Shown here in pieces: positions 8,051-10,871 of a stretch of 10,871 bases of DNA. A program made the position numbers and the translations under genes. A model generated the notes under the pieces. That model ran no database searches, was not told the origin of the DNA, and saw only the letters and a list, made by a program, of their open reading frames with translations. The stretch spans positions 1 to 10,871 of the forward strand of contig JAISGW010000196.1 in the NCBI GenBank assembly GCA_031262895.1, written 5' to 3'. This DNA is from Tannerella sp. (lineage in GTDB: Bacteria; Bacteroidota; Bacteroidia; Bacteroidales; Tannerellaceae). Position 1 is the first letter of the stretch, and each line of letters begins with the position of its first letter.

Positions 8051-8088
8051 TGTCAAAAAATTGGACAAGGCTGTCCAAAAACTTGACA
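8051..8088. promoter_or_regulatory. Nested 38-bp dyad, candidate upstream activator site
   Basis: Four half-sites share one centre at 8069.5: TGTCAA (8051-8056), TTGGACA (8061-8067), TGTCCAA (8072-8078) and TTGACA (8083-8088). The inner pair is a 7-bp inverted repeat with an AGGC spacer. The outer pair is a 6-bp inverted repeat set off by 4 bases on each side. The centre lies about 97 bp upstream of the predicted sigma-54 start site, a normal distance for an enhancer-binding protein. A repressor operator is the main alternative. Confidence 0.6.
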
Positions 8089-8251
8089 GCCGTCTTTCTC
8101 TGCGTCTGCGGAAAAACATTTCGCCCACCCTTCCCTGTTTCGCCACCCTTGCGGCGAACAAGTTATAAACCGTCCATGCAAAGGCATTTTGCTACCCGAT
8201 TTTCTTTATGGAACGACTTGCGTTATAATGCTTATTAGTCATATTTCCTTG

Positions 8252-8271
8252 CCGTTCGCTTAAGCGAACGG
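8252..8271. repeat. Perfect 20-bp palindrome
   Basis: CCGTTCGCTT followed by AAGCGAACGG is fully self-complementary with no spacer. It could form a cruciform, or bind a dimeric protein on DNA. There is no U-run after it on either strand, so it is not an intrinsic terminator. Confidence 0.9.
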
Positions 8272-8294
8272 ATAAGAGAAAAGCCAAATCCTCC

Positions 8295-8398
8295 GGGGCT
8301 TTAGCCCCCTGGCGACTTTTCCGATTCGGAACAACAAGCCGGCTGTGGTTATATGCTGCGTTGCAGCATGCGCAATGCCGACGAGGCGCGTAGCGCCT
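8295..8398. repeat. Series of short-loop hairpins
   Basis: Five near-adjacent dyads occur here: GGGGCT-TT-AGCCCC (8295-8308), TCCGA-T-TCGGA (8320-8330), AGCCGGCT (8337-8344), ATGCTGC-GTT-GCAGCAT (8353-8369) and AGGCGC-GTA-GCGCCT (8384-8398). Loops are mostly 2 or 3 bases. Stems differ in sequence from one to the next. They resemble the short interspersed palindromes that collect in intergenic DNA of some bacteria. Confidence 0.85.
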
Positions 8399-8410
8399 TA
8401 ATCTGGATAA

Positions 8411-8545
8411 CCTGCCGGCCATGCCGGCAGGATTTGTGGAGCGTACATGGATTCGCCTCCGTAGGATGGCGTATCTAAAAATGGTTGCCACCTACGGAGG
8501 CAAAACATGAATAGATGTCTTTTACCAGCCGGCATGGCCGGCAGG
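8411..8545. repeat. 135-bp element with two concentric pairs of inverted arms
   Basis: The outer arms, 8411-8431 and 8525-8545, are 21 bp long and inverted with a single mismatch. Each arm is itself a hairpin (GCCGGC around a CAT or ATG loop). The inner arms, 8455-8465 (GCCTCCGTAGG) and 8491-8501 (CCTACGGAGGC), are a perfect 11-bp inverted repeat. With two 1-base gaps they extend to about 23-25 bp, covering CATG...TGGC. Both pairs have exactly the same centre, position 8478. This is the shape of a small palindromic mobile element or REP-pair unit. No open frame for a transposase is present. Confidence 0.8.
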
Positions 8546-8558
8546 CTATATAGGTTCA

Positions 8559-8571
8559 CGCCCTACGGGCG
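8559..8571. repeat. Short hairpin CGCCC-TAC-GGGCG
   Basis: A 5-bp GC stem with a TAC loop, 13 bp to the right of the 135-bp element. The 3-base loop matches the style of the other hairpins nearby. Confidence 0.75.
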
Positions 8572-8634
8572 CATTTTGAACACATCCTTTATAGTCTAAC
8601 TAAGGACAAAAAAAGTTTTTCTTCGCTTACATCA

Positions 8635-8679
8635 CTTCGTCATACGTATTCATATTCAACTGTTTAGGTATGACAGAAG
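8635..8679. repeat. Hairpin with 11-bp stem and 22-base loop
   Basis: CTTC plus GTCATAC (8635-8645) pairs with GTATGAC, a bulged A, and GAAG (8668-8679). No U-run follows on the plus strand. On the minus strand a T-run lies about 20 bases beyond the hairpin, too far for a standard terminator. Confidence 0.6.
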
Positions 8680-8734
8680 GTTTCGTCACCGCTCTTGTTT
8701 CCGGCCTTCGGCAACGAATAGGTTTCACGGCGAC

Positions 8735-8841
8735 AAGACGTCCCATGGCGAAATCTCAACGTCTTGAGGGAACAAATCAACGTTTTAAGGAAAAATCTTA
8801 ACGTCTTGCGGCGACAAGACAAGGTCTTGTGGCCACAAAAC
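8735..8841. repeat. Degenerate tandem array, five units of 19-23 bp
   Basis: Units run 8735-8755, 8756-8778, 8779-8797, 8798-8820 and 8821-8841. The shared core is AACGTCTTG.GG followed by ..AC/..AA and AAATC or AAGAC/AAAAC at the unit end; read on the minus strand it is roughly G.TTT, then CC, then CAAGACGTT. The last two units form a 7-bp hairpin, ACAAGAC-AAG-GTCTTGT (8814-8830). Units are too degenerate and too close together for a CRISPR. Confidence 0.65.
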
Positions 8842-8880
8842 CTTATGTCGTTTCAATAAAGTCCGAAGCCTTCAAATATA

Positions 8881-8940
8881 AGTTCCATATTTTCGGAAAA
8901 ACATAGGACTTTTGGTCGCTAAAAGTTCCATGTTTTCGCG
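8881..8940. repeat. Three alternating copies of AAAGTTCCATGTTTT-like repeat
   Basis: Copy 1 (8881-8896) is direct, copy 2 (8895-8913) is inverted and copy 3 (8921-8940) is direct. Copies 2 and 3 make an inverted repeat of 16-base arms (8898-8913, 8921-8936) that match at 14 of 16 positions, with a 7-base loop. Confidence 0.75.
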
Positions 8941-9211
8941 CAAACTCTCTGCTTTTTGCGGCTGGGAAGGACGGCGACCCCGGCTGTCCGGAACAAGCCG
9001 GTGACGAAAGCCTTAGTCACCGGCATCACGCTGTGAAATACCTGCTTACGGCTGGTGACGAAACAGAAAAAAAACAATGGAACCCTCCCGCCGCAAGCGT
9101 AAAGCGCGCCGCGTCGGGTCGGAGGTCGGGTAAATGAATACTGCACGCCACAGGCGATTTGAGAATGCTTGCCAGCAGCCCTTTTCCGAAAAGGCTTTTG
9201 CAGCGGTCTCA

Positions 9212-9254
9212 GGTTACGATTTCAAGACCGATAGGTAACGATTTGGTAACGATT
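9212..9254. repeat. Three GGTWACGATT boxes at 22- and 11-bp spacing
   Basis: GGTTACGATT at 9212-9221, GGTAACGATT at 9234-9243 and GGTAACGATT at 9245-9254. Start-to-start distances are 22 and 11 bp, one or two DNA turns, so all boxes lie on the same face. A weak fourth match (AAGACCGAT, 9224-9232) sits in the gap. The array is about 170 bp upstream of the AlbA_2 gene. Confidence 0.7.
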
Positions 9255-9420
9255 CCTTGTCCGGATTTGGCTTTTCGGTGTCTTTGTTTTGGCACCGCTA
9301 AACGCAAAAAAGCCCACAGAACGTTGATTCTGCAGGGACGCGTACCTTGCACCAAGAAATACCGTCCATAATACCAATCCATATTGATATTGGAAGTATC
9401 TTCGTGTCCGCGAAAAGCAG

Positions 9421-10871
9421 ATGCAGATGACAAAAGAAGATTTTCTGAAAAGGCTCAATGATATAGAATGGGATGATTTTGAAGCGAAGGAAGCCCAAAG
9501 CGATATTCCTAAGAATTCTTGGGATACGGTAAGCGCGTTTGCCAACACTTCCGGGGGTTGGTTGGTGCTCGGTGTGAAGGAAACGAAAAAGGGCGGACAA
9601 AGTACCTATTCCATCACCGGGGTACGCAATGCCGAGAAGCTGGAACAGGATTTCGTCGGAGTGTTGCGCTCGCAAACCAAATTCAACTTACCGGTTGGCG
9701 TTACAGTCAAGAAGTACGTGATTGACGGCAATACGGTACTTGCTTTCCATATTCCGTCTTCCCCCGTGAAGCCGGTCTATTTCAACAACAATATACGTAA
9801 CACCTACATCCGGACAGGTAGCGGCGACCAGCAGGCTACCGATATGGAAATACTCGCCATTCAGCGCGACCAAGCGTTTGGAAGCCGTTCGGAGCAAACT
9901 GTCCCCGGTACTTCCATCAAGGACTTAAACCGCCAATCGCTTGAAACTTATCGTCGGCGTATTCAGGAATACAACGCCGAGTTTGCTTACAACAATCTGG
10001 ACGATGAGGACTTCTGTAAGAAGCTCGGCATCACGTACAACGGCAATCTGGGCTATGGCAGTTTACTCATGCTCGGGCAACGGGACGCGGTGCAGTTTCA
10101 TGTGCGTAACTTTTGGATAGACTACATCGAGATACCCGGCACTTCATACAACGATGCTGCCGTGCGCTACACTTACAGAATGCCGGAACAAGAAAACTTG
10201 TGGGAATACTACCAAGTGCTTATCCAGCGCTTGCGGCTGTACGTGGATAATCCGTTTACGCCGGGTCCCGACGGCTTTTCTCCTGACGACAATTCACAGC
10301 TTTATGCTTTGCGTGAAGGCCTCATCAACATGTTGTCCCATGCCGATTTCTTCAGTCCGATGCACTCGACCATCCGTGTGTATGATAACCGTATTGAGTT
10401 CCAGAATCCGGGACGCTTCTACATAGACATCCACCGTCTGAAGGAACAGGTCATCTCCATGCCCCGCAATCCGAGCATCATCAAATTCTTCCGGTATGCC
10501 AAGCTGTCGGAAAATGCCGGCTATGGCATTGACAAGATGTTGAAATGGCAGGAGCTGACAGGTCAGGAGGTCGCTTTTGAAACAGACTTGGTAAGTTCTA
10601 CGGTGACGTATTTCAGGCCAAGGGAAGAGGAAAAGGCGGAGCAGAAAAGGCGGTCAGTAAAGCGGTCAGAAAAAGCGGTCAGAAAAAGCGGTCAGAAAAC
10701 ATATAATGCCGTGTTCGCTCTTATAAAAGAAAAGCCAACTATTACTCGTGAAGAACTCTCTACCCGTACGGGAATTACTCAATCTACCATACAAAAACAT
10801 GTCAAGAGATTAAAGGACAATGGTTATATTCAGCGTGAAGGCAGTGACAAGTCTGGATATTGGATGGTTTT
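9421..10871 (+). CDS. AlbA_2 (Schlafen-like) protein with RecG-type ATP-binding domain and winged helix, 3' end missing
   Basis: At least 483 residues, open to the window edge; the last visible residues, KSGYWMV, resemble the usual end of the family, so few codons are probably missing. Residues 15-140 form an AlbA_2 domain: the acidic EWDDFEAKEAQ lead, then VSAFANTSGGWLVLGV and YIRTGSGDQQAT. Residues about 292-375 form the ATP-binding module often annotated as RecG C-terminal: ALREGLINMLSHADF, then IRVYDNRIEFQNPG, MPRNPSI and NAGYGIDKM. Residues 406-427 are a repeat-coded basic linker. Residues 428-483 are a winged helix (ITREELSTRTGITQSTIQKHVKRL). The family (COG2865-like) is called a transcriptional regulator or putative helicase, and AlbA_2 proteins also occur in defence islands; no helicase motifs are seen. 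The start is ATG 9421, with ATG 9427 equally plausible. No strong promoter is seen. Its direct function is unknown. Confidence 0.9.
   Translation, partial: MQMTKEDFLKRLNDIEWDDFEAKEAQSDIPKNSWDTVSAFANTSGGWLVLGVKETKKGGQSTYSITGVRNAEKLEQDFVGVLRSQTKFNLPVGVTVKKYVIDGNTVLAFHIPSSPVKPVYFNNNIRNTYIRTGSGDQQATDMEILAIQRDQAFGSRSEQTVPGTSIKDLNRQSLETYRRRIQEYNAEFAYNNLDDEDFCKKLGITYNGNLGYGSLLMLGQRDAVQFHVRNFWIDYIEIPGTSYNDAAVRYTYRMPEQENLWEYYQVLIQRLRLYVDNPFTPGPDGFSPDDNSQLYALREGLINMLSHADFFSPMHSTIRVYDNRIEFQNPGRFYIDIHRLKEQVISMPRNPSIIKFFRYAKLSENAGYGIDKMLKWQELTGQEVAFETDLVSSTVTYFRPREEEKAEQKRRSVKRSEKAVRKSGQKTYNAVFALIKEKPTITREELSTRTGITQSTIQKHVKRLKDNGYIQREGSDKSGYWMV
10636..10700 (+). repeat. 13-bp in-gene tandem repeat (phase-variation candidate)
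   Basis: Units begin at 10636 (14 bp, diverged), 10650 (12 bp), 10662, 10675 and 10688. The last three are 13 bp, GCGGTCAGAAAAA, with the final base changed to C in the last one. Because 13 is not a multiple of 3, successive units are read in different frames and give KRSE, KAVR and KSGQ. No frame of the unit holds a stop codon. The array codes the linker just before the winged helix. Confidence 0.92.

Larger units (their letters stand above)
8671..9062. repeat. Inverted dispersed copies of a TTTCGTCACC motif
   Basis: TTTCGTCACC occurs at 8681-8690 on the plus strand and at 9000-9009 and 9053-9062 on the minus strand. The first two copies share about 32-34 bases with small gaps: 8671-8704 on plus against 9019-8988 on minus, both of the form TGAC..AAGG.TTTCGTCACCG..CTTGTT.CCGG. 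The middle copy also forms a 9-bp hairpin, GCCGGTGAC (8997-9005) with GTCACCGGC (9016-9024). Confidence 0.7.
8089..9420. other. 1.3-kb intergenic region without a convincing protein gene, rich in hairpins and repeats
   Basis: Open frames here are short, lack recognisable domains and run straight through hairpins and repeats, so none is called. Near the left end are two copies of TTTCGCC(C)ACCCTT (8119-8132 and 8138-8150) and a hairpin TTCGCC/GGCGAA (8139-8144, 8153-8158). The named repeats within the stretch are listed separately. The right part has only weak signals: CCTTTT-CCG-AAAAGG at 9180-9194, CAGAA/TTCTG at 9317-9332, and CCAAT/ATTGG at 9374-9393. I see no tRNA, rRNA or transposase remnant. 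Confidence 0.7.

Noticed and set aside
7935..8078. In-frame extension of the tolC-like gene to a TTG at 8078
   Set aside because: It would put 48 charged residues before a clear signal peptide and would overlap the sigma-54 promoter and half of the nested dyad.
8192..8491. 99-codon minus-strand open frame
   Set aside because: It runs straight through six hairpins and half of the 135-bp palindrome and shows no domain or signal peptide.
8735..8841. CRISPR array
   Set aside because: Units are contiguous and diverged, with no constant repeat and no spacers, and there are no cas genes.
8919..9146. 75-codon minus-strand open frame
   Set aside because: It is built from the TTTCGTCACC inverted copies and one AGTTCCATG copy; the repeated FVT words reflect DNA repeats, not a protein motif.
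9255..9286. Bacteroidota promoter for the AlbA_2 gene (CTTG, 20 bp, TGTCTTTG)
   Set aside because: Spacing is right, but both boxes deviate from TTTG and TAnnTTTG, so it is too weak to call.
9292..9308. Second sigma-54 promoter (TTGGCAC on the plus strand upstream of the AlbA_2 gene)
   Set aside because: The -24 half matches, but the -12 half reads AACG instead of TTGC at the required spacing.

Overview
The window looks like chromosomal DNA of a member of the Bacteroidota, most likely a gut Bacteroidales with fairly GC-rich genes. The evidence is a GH92 alpha-mannosidase of Bacteroides type, an efflux operon with a long two-module FtsX/MacB permease, one TAnnTTTG-type promoter element, starts without clear Shine-Dalgarno sequences, and an AlbA_2/RecG-like regulator of a kind common in this phylum. 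The genus cannot be fixed from sequence alone.

Layout. From 1 to 404 (+) there is the 3' end of a DEDDh (DnaQ-like) 3'-5' exonuclease. From 490 to 2787 (+) there is a complete, secreted GH92 alpha-mannosidase, closed by a strong intrinsic terminator at 2812-2853. Convergent to it, from 7934 down to 2895 (-), lies an efflux operon in the order TolC-like outer membrane factor, HlyD-like periplasmic adaptor, MacB/FtsX-like permease. The operon has no ATPase gene in this window. Its leader carries a near-perfect sigma-54 promoter (7981-7997, GG-N10-GC). About 97 bp upstream of the predicted start site is a nested 38-bp dyad (8051-8088), a good candidate for an enhancer-binding-protein site.

From 8089 to 9420 there is about 1.3 kb with no convincing protein gene. 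It is packed with hairpins and repeats: a perfect 20-bp palindrome, a series of short-loop hairpins, a 135-bp element whose two pairs of inverted arms share one centre, a degenerate array of about 21 bp period, a three-copy alternating repeat, inverted copies of a roughly 32-34-bp motif, and three helically spaced GGTWACGATT boxes. I read it as an accumulation zone for interspersed repeats between two transcription units.

From 9421 to the right edge (+) there is an AlbA_2 (Schlafen-like) protein with a RecG-type ATP-binding C-terminal domain and a winged helix. The linker before the winged helix is encoded by a 13-bp tandem repeat read in all three frames. Gain or loss of one unit would stop translation within about 25 bases, so the gene has the build of a phase-variable switch.

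How the genes work together. The three efflux genes should form an envelope-spanning MacAB-TolC-like machine, probably switched on by a sigma-54 activator encoded elsewhere. The mannosidase and exonuclease are separate units. The AlbA_2 protein is probably a regulator or defence-related factor and has no demonstrated link to the pump.
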